A stretch of DNA of 62,851 nucleotides from Lachnospiraceae bacterium (GTDB lineage: Bacteria > Bacillota > Clostridia > Lachnospirales > Lachnospiraceae): NCBI GenBank assembly GCA_021205755.1, contig JAJPWX010000121.1, positions 1-62,851 on the forward strand, in the 5' to 3' direction. The notes under the pieces were generated by a model. It searched no databases, had not been told where the DNA came from, and saw only the letters and a list, made by a program, of their open reading frames with translations. A program made the translations under genes and the position numbers. Of the stretch, positions 1-9,639 are shown in pieces (position 1 is the first letter of the stretch; each line of letters opens with the position of its first letter).

Positions 1-111
1 CCGCCTTACATATTACGAAAATGTTAATAATATTAAACTTTCACTACAAATACGAAGTCTTCTTTTGGGACACCAAAATAAAAACCAGTAGTGGTACAAT
101 CGCTGTAAGCG

Positions 112-140
112 TTTCACTTGTGAATTATTATGTGTAAAAT
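112..140 (+). promoter_or_regulatory. Candidate promoter of the acidic wall protein
   Basis: A TTTCAC hexamer (112-117) and TAAAAT (135-140) are separated by 17 bases, about 80 bases before the first gene. A short inverted repeat TTCAC-TT-GTGAA (113-124) overlaps the -35 and could be an operator. The -35 is poor, so this is tentative. Confidence 0.35.
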
Positions 141-218
141 CTTTTTGCACACATTCAAAGTGCGAATGCAATTTCCCTGACGAAAAGTTCGGATCAGGCA
201 TAGTTAGGAGGATAATTT

Positions 219-3200
219 ATGAGAAATAAGAAACGGTTTGCGGCGCTTGCGCTGGCAACGGTGCTGGCAGTTTCTCAGGTGACTGCGGTGGCGCCGACGT
301 CAGCCGTGGTGGCGGAAGAGACGGAGGAAGCGGAATATGAATTTTCCGAAAATTCCGAAACCGATGATTCATCAGACTCTTCTGATACGGAAGCCACATC
401 GGATGCAGAAGAGGAATCATCAGAAGAGAATGAAGGAGAAGATTCATCCCAGAGTGAAGAGACTGAGGATGAGTCTGATGCAGAGACTGAGGAGTCTGAG
501 GATGATTCCGAGACTGACGACGAGGAAGACCTGAACGTGGGCATTACTCTGGCTGGTGTGAGTGAGAACGGCATCAGCGTAGCCAGTGAGGATGGTGACG
601 AGGAGACAGAGGGAGAAGAAAACACGGAAGAGGATGGAGAATCCGAATCCTGGTGGATCGATGTCGACTGGCAGAATAGCACCAATCGCCTGCTGGTTGG
701 AGAGACGGTTTCTGAGATCGTCTACCTGCAGCATCACTATTATTATGAAGAAGATGAAGACGGCTGGTGGACAACGGAAACAATTCCTGTGGATGAATAT
801 ACCTTTACTCTTGGTTACGATACTGGAAGTCTTGACGTATCCACAGACACGACAGAAGATGGTTATGGGTTGATCCTGAATGTCGGAGGTATCGAGGAAG
901 GAGATGTAACACTAACCATTCGTCTTTACGATGAAAGCAGTGAGATGATTGTAAAAGATTACCTGTATTTTTATGTCTCCGACAGTGGCTATTATTATAT
1001 GACAGCGGATGATTCAGATGGGATTACGGTTCCGCTGGGAGAAAGCTATGATGTGACGGAGGCTGGATTTACACTCTATTATGTTTCTGAGGTGGATGGT
1101 GATGTTGTAGAGACGGCGATAGACAAAGAGGATTATTCTCTTTCAGTGGAAGGCTGGGAAGATTACTGCTTTGAATCACTGGAAGGTACGATCCTGACGA
1201 ACCGCATTTATACGGATGGCACCTATGCCTGGGTTGTAGCGTATAACAGTGAAGGAGAGTACCTTGCTGGTACCTCGGTCGGGTTTGACAACCTGGATTA
1301 CAACATTGAGCTGTCCCTGACAGATGAGCATCTGAATGAGTATGGAGCCTACATCGTCTATGGGTATGAGCAAACGGTAGCGCTGACCCAGTCAGAAGAT
1401 GACGAGTATAAACTCCCGGATGGATACTATGTTGTATGGGATATTGAAGATGAATCCGGATTGCTCAGTACGGTTGACAGCGACGACACCAGCCTGACGC
1501 TTGAGGTAACGGAAGAAGATGCGGACTATGACAGCTGGTGGGCGAAAGTGTATGCCGCGGTGTATTATGAGGGCAATGAAATCTGCTCTGCGGACAGAGA
1601 TTTTGAAATTGTGATCCCGTATGCGGAATATTATACATGGGAAGATACGACTCTTGCCCTCGGTGAGGGTGGTTGGTACGAAGCGAATGTAGGCTGCTAC
1701 GTGCGCAGCTATGAGTATCCATATGGGGAAAATACGTCCGTACAGGTGACTGATCTTTCAGTGGTTTCTCAGTATGAGTATACAGAGGATGGCGAGCAGC
1801 TGACCGATGATGTCATTTCTCTGGAAGGCGACGCAGAGTCCGGCTGGAACATTGGAACAAATACGTATGGCTATGCGAATATGCGCGCTACCTATACGGA
1901 TGTGGACGGTGAGGAGCAGACCTTTGCGTTTACCATCTATGTAGAAGGCGAATACTACAATCTGAATTATGCTTATCTGGAAGAAACAGATGGGAGAGTA
2001 CAGGTTGACAGTACAATCACTATTGACACCTCACTTGAGTATGTATACACAAATGACGATGGTGGTGCAGAATACGAAACCATTGAAGACTATCTGAGCG
2101 AGGGATTCTCTCTGAATTATAGTGACTATGACGAGGACATCATAAGTGTAGAAATTACAAATGATGGAGAAGACAGCCCGGAACGTATGCTGGCTGTTAC
2201 CGGTCTCGCAGAAGGCGGTACCGATCTTTATCTCTATGTGACGAATGAAGATGGTGATGTGGTCGCGGATGTCTGGCTGTGGATTGAGGTGACAGAGGAT
2301 TATTACGTATTATCTTACGAAAGTGAAGCTCTCCCCCTGGGAGCAACAGTAGATATGGGGGATTTGGAGTCCAACAAATACGTCGTCTATACTCTGACCC
2401 ATTATTATACAAATGATGAGGGCGAGAGCGTTTCAGAAGCAATTAATCTCACCAGTGACAATAGCTATATTGAGATAGAAGGCTATGATGATGGCTGCCT
2501 GGAACTGGTGGATGAAGATGGTACGCAACTGACCAGAACAAACACATGGGAAACATGGGCAGATGTACACGTGATGCTTTATAACGATGATTCTGAGGAA
2601 TATGAAGAGGTTGCCAGCTGTGGAGTCGTGTTTAGTGAGCTGCCTTATGATGTTTCACTTACAAATGATTCACTTGACGGCAACTGGGTAATTTATGCGG
2701 GAATTGATATGACCGTGTCTTATGAGTTGTCAGAAGACAGCGATACAATTCCGGATGAGGCAGAGTGTATCTGGGCTGTGCAATACTGGGATGACGACGA
2801 GCAGGAGATGCTGGACGTTTATGAGGAGCTGGCGACTTGGACAGATAATGAGGATGGCACGATCACGATTTTGACTTATTCCGATGAGAGGGATATCCGG
2901 GTCAGTTTGCAGGTAATATATGGCGATAATGAGATTATCTGGGTGGAAGAGTGGATTACTACGATGTCGGAAGGCAGTTACCTGAGTATCTATGTAGAAA
3001 ATTACGGCCTTCTGTTCGGAGAAACGAAGGATATCATTGCGGTTTATGGCAATGATTCAGAAGCGCTTACCGTTACAGCTGTGGAAGTAGTAAACTATGA
3101 AGACTGGGATACATACGAAGCCGGTGAGACAACGGATACTGTCTACGCGTCCGTATCAGGAAACAGTGAAGACGGCTGGACAGTGACCGGAAACACGGAA

Positions 3201-4982
3201 GGAAACAATGGCTTGGCTGTTCTGAATGTTACTTATGTAGATCCATATACCGGTGAAACTGCGACTGCAGTGATTGAAGTCTGGGTCGGCGGATCCAGTA
3301 CCTATTTTGATTATGAATCAGAGTGGGAAATCAATCGTCCGGAAGGAGACAATACTATTGAGATTCCTGTGGCGCTTTATGAAGAAACGGTAGATTACGA
3401 TGAAGAGAGCGGCGAATGGGTGAAAACAGGGCCTTACGTGATGCCGATCTATGAGATTTACTATCTGAGTGATTATGATTCCGATGTGCTGGACATCTCC
3501 TGGAGCATTCAGGACGATGGGACAGCAGTATTCACTGTGACAGGACTGGAAGAAGGCTGGTCGAACTTTGCATTTAGCATCCTAACAGGGGATAGCGAAG
3601 GTAATACCTGGGAAGAAGGCTACGAGTGGATCAACGTCTCAGTCAACGGTAAGCTGGATGCGAATATGGATGCGGAAGAGTACACCGTGGAAAAAGAGTA
3701 CGGAGATGAAGAATTTAACCTGATTGAGGAGATTGAATTGGCTACGGATTCGGATGCGGAAATTCAGTATACGATCCTTCAGGGAGAAGACGTGGTCGAG
3801 ATCGATGAGAATGGAAACATTACTATCATTGGTGTCGGCACAGCTGTCATCAAGGTGTATGTCGAGGAAACCAATACCTACTCCTACGCAAAGGTGAATA
3901 TTACCATTGAAGTAGACAAAGCCGACGCCACTATCACGGGTACAGATTCTTATGAAGTGACCTATGGCTCGACATCCGAATTCTATCTGGAAGACATCCA
4001 GACGACCGGCGATGGAACACTCTCTTATGAGGTAACGAGCGGCACGGCGGTGGTATCGGTAGACGAGACCGGTCTGGTGAAAGTTTTGTCAGCTGGTACA
4101 GCTGAGATTACCGTATCTGCGTCGGAGACGGATCTGTACAAAGCAGCAACTCTCACGGTTACTGTAACTGTAAATGCAGCTGAAACGGAATCTGAGACGA
4201 CTGCGACGGAGTCGGAGACAACAGCCACAGAGTCTGAAACGACAGCAACCGAGACTGAGAGCGAAACAAAAACTCTGTACATCATCGAAGCGGCAACAGA
4301 TGATGAGTATACGATCGGCAAAGACTCCAGCGCAGTAGTCAAGTGCAATGGGGAGCTTTCCGAGTTTATCAGTGTAGCAGTGGATGGTGTGACGGTAGAT
4401 GCTTCGAATTATACACTGACAGAAGGTTCTACGATCATTACCTTTACGCAGGATTATATGGATACCCTTTCTGTAGGCGTACACACCGTGACATTAACCT
4501 ATACTGGCGACAGAACCGTGAATGCACTGCTGACAGTGAAGGAACTGACATCAGATTCTGAGACGGAATCCGAGACGGAGACCACGGCAGCTGGATCTGA
4601 GACAGGGACGGAATCTGAAACGACAGCAACGGAGTCTGAGACCGATGCTGCTGGTTCTGAGACCGATGTGAACGGAAATGAAACGGATGCCTCTGGCTCT
4701 GAGACCGATGCCGCTGGTTCTGAAACTGACGTGGACGGCACGGAGACGGATGCGAACGATTCTGAGACAGATGAGAGCGGTACAGTAACTGAGTCTGAAA
4801 CAACGGCCGCAGAGACAACAGCAACAGCAACGGAAACGACGGCGACAGATTCTGAAACGGATTCCTCAGTAGCGACCGGTGATAACAGCCCGATTGAGAT
4901 CTATGTGGCTGTAATGCTTCTGGCGATGTCGATCCTGATGGCAGGGACGCTTTACAGAAGAATGAATAAGAACGTGAAATAA
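219..4982 (+). CDS. Large acidic cell-surface protein with Ig-like domains
   Basis: A 1587-residue secreted protein whose function is not recognised. Residues 1-33 form a signal peptide. Residues 34-150 are an Asp/Glu/Ser-rich stretch. Residues about 256-695 and 695-1140 are two diverged copies of one ~440-residue unit built of beta-rich, Tyr/Asp/Glu-rich modules. Residues 1145-1320 look like bacterial Ig-like (Big) repeats. Two SET-rich linkers (about 1321-1350 and 1443-1548) flank one more beta domain. The C-terminus has TGDNSP (about 1553-1558), a hydrophobic helix and a basic tail. That is the layout of a sortase substrate but without LPXTG. The start has a strong ribosome site (AGGAGG). 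A hairpin terminator follows. A role as adhesin or wall-spanning scaffold is inference. Confidence 0.85.
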   Translation: MRNKKRFAALALATVLAVSQVTAVAPTSAVVAEETEEAEYEFSENSETDDSSDSSDTEATSDAEEESSEENEGEDSSQSEETEDESDAETEESEDDSETDDEEDLNVGITLAGVSENGISVASEDGDEETEGEENTEEDGESESWWIDVDWQNSTNRLLVGETVSEIVYLQHHYYYEEDEDGWWTTETIPVDEYTFTLGYDTGSLDVSTDTTEDGYGLILNVGGIEEGDVTLTIRLYDESSEMIVKDYLYFYVSDSGYYYMTADDSDGITVPLGESYDVTEAGFTLYYVSEVDGDVVETAIDKEDYSLSVEGWEDYCFESLEGTILTNRIYTDGTYAWVVAYNSEGEYLAGTSVGFDNLDYNIELSLTDEHLNEYGAYIVYGYEQTVALTQSEDDEYKLPDGYYVVWDIEDESGLLSTVDSDDTSLTLEVTEEDADYDSWWAKVYAAVYYEGNEICSADRDFEIVIPYAEYYTWEDTTLALGEGGWYEANVGCYVRSYEYPYGENTSVQVTDLSVVSQYEYTEDGEQLTDDVISLEGDAESGWNIGTNTYGYANMRATYTDVDGEEQTFAFTIYVEGEYYNLNYAYLEETDGRVQVDSTITIDTSLEYVYTNDDGGAEYETIEDYLSEGFSLNYSDYDEDIISVEITNDGEDSPERMLAVTGLAEGGTDLYLYVTNEDGDVVADVWLWIEVTEDYYVLSYESEALPLGATVDMGDLESNKYVVYTLTHYYTNDEGESVSEAINLTSDNSYIEIEGYDDGCLELVDEDGTQLTRTNTWETWADVHVMLYNDDSEEYEEVASCGVVFSELPYDVSLTNDSLDGNWVIYAGIDMTVSYELSEDSDTIPDEAECIWAVQYWDDDEQEMLDVYEELATWTDNEDGTITILTYSDERDIRVSLQVIYGDNEIIWVEEWITTMSEGSYLSIYVENYGLLFGETKDIIAVYGNDSEALTVTAVEVVNYEDWDTYEAGETTDTVYASVSGNSEDGWTVTGNTEGNNGLAVLNVTYVDPYTGETATAVIEVWVGGSSTYFDYESEWEINRPEGDNTIEIPVALYEETVDYDEESGEWVKTGPYVMPIYEIYYLSDYDSDVLDISWSIQDDGTAVFTVTGLEEGWSNFAFSILTGDSEGNTWEEGYEWINVSVNGKLDANMDAEEYTVEKEYGDEEFNLIEEIELATDSDAEIQYTILQGEDVVEIDENGNITIIGVGTAVIKVYVEETNTYSYAKVNITIEVDKADATITGTDSYEVTYGSTSEFYLEDIQTTGDGTLSYEVTSGTAVVSVDETGLVKVLSAGTAEITVSASETDLYKAATLTVTVTVNAAETESETTATESETTATESETTATETESETKTLYIIEAATDDEYTIGKDSSAVVKCNGELSEFISVAVDGVTVDASNYTLTEGSTIITFTQDYMDTLSVGVHTVTLTYTGDRTVNALLTVKELTSDSETESETETTAAGSETGTESETTATESETDAAGSETDVNGNETDASGSETDAAGSETDVDGTETDANDSETDESGTVTESETTAAETTATATETTATDSETDSSVATGDNSPIEIYVAVMLLAMSILMAGTLYRRMNKNVK

Positions 4983-5030
4983 GATATGTAAAGAATATAT
5001 ACGGCGAAAGCAGATAATTTTGGGAAATAA

Positions 5031-5098
5031 GACAAGCCGGATACTTCGGATGGGTAACCACGGGGTATCCGGTTTGTCATTCTTTTTGATTTTTTCCT
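5031..5098 (+). terminator. Rho-independent terminator after the wall protein
   Basis: GACAAGCCGGATAC (5031-5044) pairs with GTATCCGGTTTGTC (5065-5078), one mismatch, followed by a T-rich run. Confidence 0.85.
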
Positions 5099-5152
5099 TG
5101 AATCGTTATTAGGGGTATGGTAATCTTACGATATAGATGGGAGGGCAAGTAT

Positions 5153-5692
5153 GTGGATAGAAATGTAAGTATCATAAATGATGTGGATGGGAATCGAATC
5201 GTGATGATAAACGATATAAAATTTAAAGGAAAAAGAAGGGTTAATTGGGAGGATGTAGAAGCGTATCTGAAACAGTATGTGGGTGAGTTCTATTCGATTG
5301 CTGCTACAGGGGAAGTAGTATATATAGGAGCGGAACTTCCAGATGAGTATACCAGGTCAAATTATACAGCCAGATTAAAGGGTGGAAGTGCGAAAGCAAA
5401 AGCGAATGCAGCTCAGGCTCTTCCAGAAATGATAGAAATTGCGGATGGAAAGTGTTTTGAAGAAAACCGCAAAAGCAAGCATAATAACGATGCCAGATTT
5501 GGGTGGTATCGCTATGATACTCGTTTTGCTCTGCCGGTTTATAATGAATATGGAGAAGTGGAGAGATATAATGTTTTTCATGCGCTGATGCTGATGCGGC
5601 ATGCAAAGGATGAAAAGCTTTATTTATATGATATAATGGAAATAAAAAAAGAAGCGAGAAACCTTTTCCAATCCGAAGATTTTACTCAGTGA
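5153..5692 (+). CDS. Uncharacterised protein of about 179 residues
   Basis: No function recognised. The reading frame opens at an ATG at 5117, but the GTG at 5153 has a good ribosome site (GGGAGGG, 5139-5145) at proper spacing and is the better start. The protein is mixed charged, with no signal peptide or membrane segment. It has a Lys/Ala-rich central stretch (RLKGGSAKAKANAA) and conserved-looking motifs GWYRYDTRF and RHAKDEKLYLYD near the C-terminus. Proteins of this look occur as lone ORFs in Lachnospiraceae (from memory). A hairpin ACCCACT/AGTGGGT (5697-5727) follows and may end transcription. It sits alone between the wall protein and glgX. Confidence 0.65.
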   Translation: MDRNVSIINDVDGNRIVMINDIKFKGKRRVNWEDVEAYLKQYVGEFYSIAATGEVVYIGAELPDEYTRSNYTARLKGGSAKAKANAAQALPEMIEIADGKCFEENRKSKHNNDARFGWYRYDTRFALPVYNEYGEVERYNVFHALMLMRHAKDEKLYLYDIMEIKKEARNLFQSEDFTQ

Positions 5693-5696
5693 AAGA

Positions 5697-5727
5697 ACCC
5701 ACTTCCTTTTAAAATATTTTAGTGGGT
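5697..5727 (+). terminator. Hairpin after the uncharacterised gene
   Basis: Perfect 7-bp stem ACCCACT (5697-5703) / AGTGGGT (5721-5727) with an A/T-rich loop. There is no clear T-run after it, so termination is only probable. Confidence 0.4.
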
Positions 5728-5805
5728 GAAATGGTATTTGTCAAGAATTATTTTGACACATATGATTGAAAAAAACGAAAAAACAAGGATGGAGACGAAA
5801 CAGCA

Positions 5806-7932
5806 ATGAACAAACAGAATATGACTTATGATTACCCCCTGTCGATCCGCCCGATGCGGGAGATCAATGGATTTCAGGTGCGGCCGGGGTATTTTGATAT
5901 GAATGGGGCGATGGCGCTGGATTCCGGTGTGAACTTTACGGTACACACGAAGGAAGGAAGATCCTGCGAGCTGCTTTTGTATAACCCGAAGGAGGAGGAG
6001 CCGTACGCGGTGCTTCCGTTCCCGGAGGAATATAAGATCGGGGATGTCTACTCGATGATTGTGTTTGGGCTGGACATTGATAAATTTGAGTATGCTTACC
6101 GCGTGGACGGGCCGTATGACCCGGAAAAAGGGCTGATTTTTGACAGGAATGCGGTGCTGCTGGATCCGTACGCAAAGGATGTGGCCGGGCAGCGGCTCTG
6201 GGGCGTGAAGAAGCTGGACAGCTACCGCGCCCGGGTGATGAAGGATACCTTTGACTGGGGCGCGATGCCGCAGTCGAAGAAGGAGCTCAGTGACCTGGTG
6301 ATCTATGAGCTGCACGTGCGCGGGTTTACGCAGCATCCTTCTTCGGGAGTTTCCCATCCGGGAACCTTTGACGGACTGCGTGCGAAGATTCCTTATCTGA
6401 AGGATCTCGGGGTCAACGCGGTGGAATTGATGCCGATTTTTGAGTTTGATGAGACCCGCGACGCCAGGGTTGTGAATGGCCGGCAGCTGCTGGACTACTG
6501 GGGGTACAACCCGGTCTGCTTTTATTCGCCGAACTCGAGCTACGCGGCATCTGCTGCGGTGCACCGAGTCAGCGGGGAACTGAAGAACCTGATTCGGGAA
6601 CTGCACAAAAACGATATCGAAGTGATTTTGGACGTGGTGTTCAACCACACGGCGGAGGGCAATGAGCTGGGGCCGACGTTCAGCTTCAAGGGCTTTGACA
6701 ATCGTGTCTATTATATGCTGACGCCGGATGGAAATTATTATAATTTTAGCGGCTGCGGCAATACCTTAAATTGCAATCATCCGATCGTTCAGCAGATGAT
6801 CGTGGACTGTCTGCGTTATTGGACGATCAACTACCGTGTGGATGGATTCCGTTTTGATCTGGCGAGTATCCTTGGGCGCCATGAGGACGGGACGCCGCTG
6901 AATAATCCGCCGCTTCTGCGTTCCCTGGCTTACGACCCGGTGCTGAGCAATGTTAAGCTGATCGCTGAGGCCTGGGACGCGGGCGGGATGTATCAGGTCG
7001 GAAAATTCCCGGCGAGCCGCCGCTGGGCGGAGTGGAACGGCCGCTACCGCGATGTCATGCGTTCCTATTTAAAGGGCGATAACTGGGTGTCCAGTACGGC
7101 GGCCTGGAGCCTGGCGGGGTCGGGCGACCTCTACGGCGGGGCGTATGAGGACGGGAAAGGAAACTATGTGGGATATAATTCCTGTGTGAACTTCCTGACT
7201 TGCCATGATGGTTTTACGCTGTATGACCTTTATTCTTATAATGAGAAGCACAATGAGGCCAATGGCTGGAACAATACGGACGGCGCGAACGACAACCGCA
7301 GCTGGAACTGCGGCGCGGAGGGAGAGACGGATGACCCGAATGTGAACCGCCTCCGCCGCAAAATGATCCGCAACGCCTGTGCAGTGCTGATGTGCAGCCG
7401 CGGAACACCGATGTTCTATGCCGGGGACGAGTTTGGCAACACGCAGTATGGCAACAACAACGGTTACTGTCAGGACAACGAGATTTCCTGGCTGGACTGG
7501 AGTTTCCTGGAGAAAAACCGGGACATTTATGAGTTTTTCAAATTTATGATTCATTACCGTTTCCGCCATCGCGTGATCCAGAAGCGCCTGCCGGACGCGG
7601 TCTGCGGGATGCCGGCTATTCGGGCGCATGATGTAAATCCGGAGATTACGGATCTGCCGCCAAACGCGCCGACGATCGGTGTAAGCTTTGCCGGGTACGA
7701 CCGTCAGAAGGGGCGCGATGACATCGTATATGTGGTTGTGAATTCCTACTGGGAGGAGGTCGAGATCGGCCTGCCGCAGATTCCGCATGGGGGCGCGTGG
7801 TACCTGAGTGTCAATACCGGCGGCGATGAGTGTGGTAGATATTGCTACGAGGAGAACGAAGAACGTCGGATCGACGGAAAGTTTGTTATGCAGCCGCGTT
7901 CCGTGGCAGTATTCGCGGGGCGGCCTTATTGA
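5806..7932 (+). CDS. glgX: Glycogen debranching enzyme / isoamylase-type GH13
   Basis: A 708-residue GH13 enzyme expected to hydrolyse alpha-1,6 branch points in glycogen or limit dextrins in the cytoplasm. It has no signal peptide. The N-terminal part is an isoamylase-type carbohydrate-binding (CBM48) beta-sandwich. The catalytic barrel shows all four family regions: DVVFNHT (I), DGFRFDLA with the nucleophile Asp (II), LIAEAWD with the acid/base Glu (III) and FLTCHDG (IV). Length fits the GlgX/TreX group. It stands alone, with no other glycogen gene in the window. The ATG is preceded by GGAG at 5792-5795. Family assignment is firm; exact substrate is inference. Confidence 0.93.
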   Translation: MNKQNMTYDYPLSIRPMREINGFQVRPGYFDMNGAMALDSGVNFTVHTKEGRSCELLLYNPKEEEPYAVLPFPEEYKIGDVYSMIVFGLDIDKFEYAYRVDGPYDPEKGLIFDRNAVLLDPYAKDVAGQRLWGVKKLDSYRARVMKDTFDWGAMPQSKKELSDLVIYELHVRGFTQHPSSGVSHPGTFDGLRAKIPYLKDLGVNAVELMPIFEFDETRDARVVNGRQLLDYWGYNPVCFYSPNSSYAASAAVHRVSGELKNLIRELHKNDIEVILDVVFNHTAEGNELGPTFSFKGFDNRVYYMLTPDGNYYNFSGCGNTLNCNHPIVQQMIVDCLRYWTINYRVDGFRFDLASILGRHEDGTPLNNPPLLRSLAYDPVLSNVKLIAEAWDAGGMYQVGKFPASRRWAEWNGRYRDVMRSYLKGDNWVSSTAAWSLAGSGDLYGGAYEDGKGNYVGYNSCVNFLTCHDGFTLYDLYSYNEKHNEANGWNNTDGANDNRSWNCGAEGETDDPNVNRLRRKMIRNACAVLMCSRGTPMFYAGDEFGNTQYGNNNGYCQDNEISWLDWSFLEKNRDIYEFFKFMIHYRFRHRVIQKRLPDAVCGMPAIRAHDVNPEITDLPPNAPTIGVSFAGYDRQKGRDDIVYVVVNSYWEEVEIGLPQIPHGGAWYLSVNTGGDECGRYCYEENEERRIDGKFVMQPRSVAVFAGRPY

Positions 7933-8074
7933 GAAGCCAGACTTATAAAACTGGAAATTCTGCAGGGGAGGGTTTGTCCTGTCAGCAGGACGATTTAGAA
8001 CAGCAAACCGCAGAGCAGTGCTTTGCTTCAGATGGAATTGTTATAAAGAAATAATTATAATCAGGAGACCAGAC

Positions 8075-8512
8075 ATGGAGAAAACCATCCGCATACAATA
8101 CTTAAATGACCAGATCAAACATCTGGAATATATTGACGGAAAGTCGGACTGGATCGATCTGCGCGCGGCTGAGGACATCACGATGAAAAAGGGAGAGTTC
8201 CGTCTGATTCCGCTTGGCGTGGCGATGCAGCTGCCGGCGGGCTATGAGGCGCACATTGTTCCGCGCAGCTCGACGTATAAGAATTTTGGCATCATCCAGA
8301 CAAATCACATGGGAATTGTGGACGAGACATATGCGGGACCGAACGACTGGTGGTATATGCCGGCCTACGCGCTGCGCGATACCGAGATCCACAGGAATGA
8401 CCGTATCTGTCAGTTCCGTATCATGGAGCACCAGCCAAGCTTGTGCTTTGAGACGGTCGGAGAACTGGATGCTCCCGACCGTGGCGGGATAGGGAGTACG
8501 GGGAAAAATTAA
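8075..8512 (+). CDS. dut: dUTP diphosphatase (trimeric dUTPase family)
   Basis: A 145-residue cytosolic enzyme that should hydrolyse dUTP to dUMP and pyrophosphate, keeping uracil out of DNA. Motif 1 is DLRAAED, motif 2 [10 protein letters not shown], motif 3 [14 protein letters not shown], motif 4 RICQFRI and motif 5 RGGIGSTG. Motif 3 is longer than the usual G-[IV]-D-x-x-Y-R-G form, and motif 5 lacks the usual Phe before GSTG, so this is a divergent subgroup. The reading frame extends upstream to 8018, but the ATG at 8075 has AGGAGA (8063-8068) and starts where the family starts. A strong hairpin follows immediately. Confidence 0.85.
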   Translation: MEKTIRIQYLNDQIKHLEYIDGKSDWIDLRAAEDITMKKGEFRLIPLGVAMQLPAGYEAHIVPRSSTYKNFGIIQTNHMGIVDETYAGPNDWWYMPAYALRDTEIHRNDRICQFRIMEHQPSLCFETVGELDAPDRGGIGSTGKN

Positions 8513-8547
8513 TCGGATAGGGGGAAAGTCTTTTCCCACTATCCGAT
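8512..8547. terminator. Strong hairpin between dut and arcC
   Basis: ATCGGATAG (8512-8520) pairs perfectly with CTATCCGAT (8539-8547), extended inward by GGGAAA/TTTCCC. It lies between two convergent genes and may act on both strands. The T-run is weak. Confidence 0.6.
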
Positions 8548-8599
8548 GTTGTGCGCAGGACTGCGAAAGGTATTTTCCGGCTGTAGGGTGGGGCTCTTT

Positions 8600-9526
8600 T
8601 CAGGCAATCACGGTTCCCGTCTTGCCAAGGTAGGCGTCTTTCGCTTTGTCGAGCGAGGTGATAATCGCGCTGCGCCCGGCTTTTTGGGAGACGAAATGGA
8701 CGGATGCTTCGACTTTCGGGAGCATCTGGTCTTTTCCGAATTCTTCATTGTGAATATGTCCCAATGCCTCAGAGACATTCATCTCATGAATGGCCTGCGG
8801 GTTCTCAGAACCATATCCTAAGTATACATACTCTTCATTGGTCAGGATCAGCAGCAGATCCGCGTCGACCAGGTCTGCAAGGCGCCCGCTGACGGCGTCT
8901 TTTTCTATGACGGCACTTGCGCCCTTCAGATTATTTCGCTGCTTCAGCACGGGGATGCCGCCGCCTCCGCCCGCGACGACGATGTGCCCGGCGTTGACCA
9001 GTGTGTTGATCGCGTCAATCTCTACGATGTCAAGCGGCTTCGGAGCAGCCACGATACGGCGGAAGCCTTTTCCGGGTTCTTCGATGACATAATTGCCTTT
9101 CTTCTCTTCCTCAGCAGCTTCCTCTGCGTTCAGATAGCGGCCGATCACTTTGACCGGATGATAGAACGCCTCATCATAGGGATCCACGGTCACCTGCGTG
9201 AGGACGGTAGCCACCGTTCGGTAAATGCCGCGGGAGAGCAGCTCAGAGCGCAGAGTGTTTTGAATATCGTAACCGATGTAGCCCTGGCTCATCGCGGAAC
9301 ACAGCGCAACGGGTGCGCTGTAGGTCTCGTGGGTCTTCGCGTATTCATTGATCGCGGTGTGGATCATGCCTAGCTGCGGTGCGTTGCTGTGTGTGATGAT
9401 TAGCTGCGCGCCTTCTTCTATAAGGTCAGCGAGGATTTTCGCCGTGTGGAGCACGGCATCCCGCTGCTCCGGGAAAGTAGTACCCAGCGCCTTGTGGCCG
9501 AGCGCTACGACAACTCTTTTTTTCAT
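8600..9526 (-). CDS. arcC: Carbamate kinase
   Basis: A 308-residue amino-acid-kinase fold enzyme that transfers phosphate between carbamoyl phosphate and ADP. Visible family marks are the N-terminal VALGHKALGTTFPEQ loop, THSNAPQLG, VTVDPYDEAF, the GRYL segment, RRIVAAPKP, the Gly-rich VVAGGGGGIPV and the EKDAVSGRLADLVDADLLLILT nucleotide region. Classic ArcC has GGNA where this has GHKA. No arginine deiminase or ornithine transcarbamylase gene is nearby, so it probably serves another source of carbamoyl phosphate, such as purine or oxamate/agmatine breakdown (inference). Convergent with dut. Confidence 0.9.
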   Translation of the reverse strand: MKKRVVVALGHKALGTTFPEQRDAVLHTAKILADLIEEGAQLIITHSNAPQLGMIHTAINEYAKTHETYSAPVALCSAMSQGYIGYDIQNTLRSELLSRGIYRTVATVLTQVTVDPYDEAFYHPVKVIGRYLNAEEAAEEEKKGNYVIEEPGKGFRRIVAAPKPLDIVEIDAINTLVNAGHIVVAGGGGGIPVLKQRNNLKGASAVIEKDAVSGRLADLVDADLLLILTNEEYVYLGYGSENPQAIHEMNVSEALGHIHNEEFGKDQMLPKVEASVHFVSQKAGRSAIITSLDKAKDAYLGKTGTVIA

Positions 9527-9607
9527 AGTCTGTCTGCCCTTTCTTTGTGATAGCTTTTCTAAGATGATTATATCGGCCTGTCATTGAAAATGCAATCGTT
9601 TTTTCAG

Positions 9608-9636
9608 GAATATTCCCAGAGGCTGTCCCATATATA
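9608..9636 (+). promoter_or_regulatory. Candidate sigma-E-type promoter of the spoIIIA operon
   Basis: GAATATT (9608-9614), a 14-base spacer, then CATATATA (9629-9636) resemble the sporulation sigma-E consensus, which drives spoIIIA in Bacillus. The predicted transcript start falls on or just after the ATG at 9640. So either translation begins further in or the mRNA is leaderless. Confidence 0.45.
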
Positions 9637-9639
9637 TGA

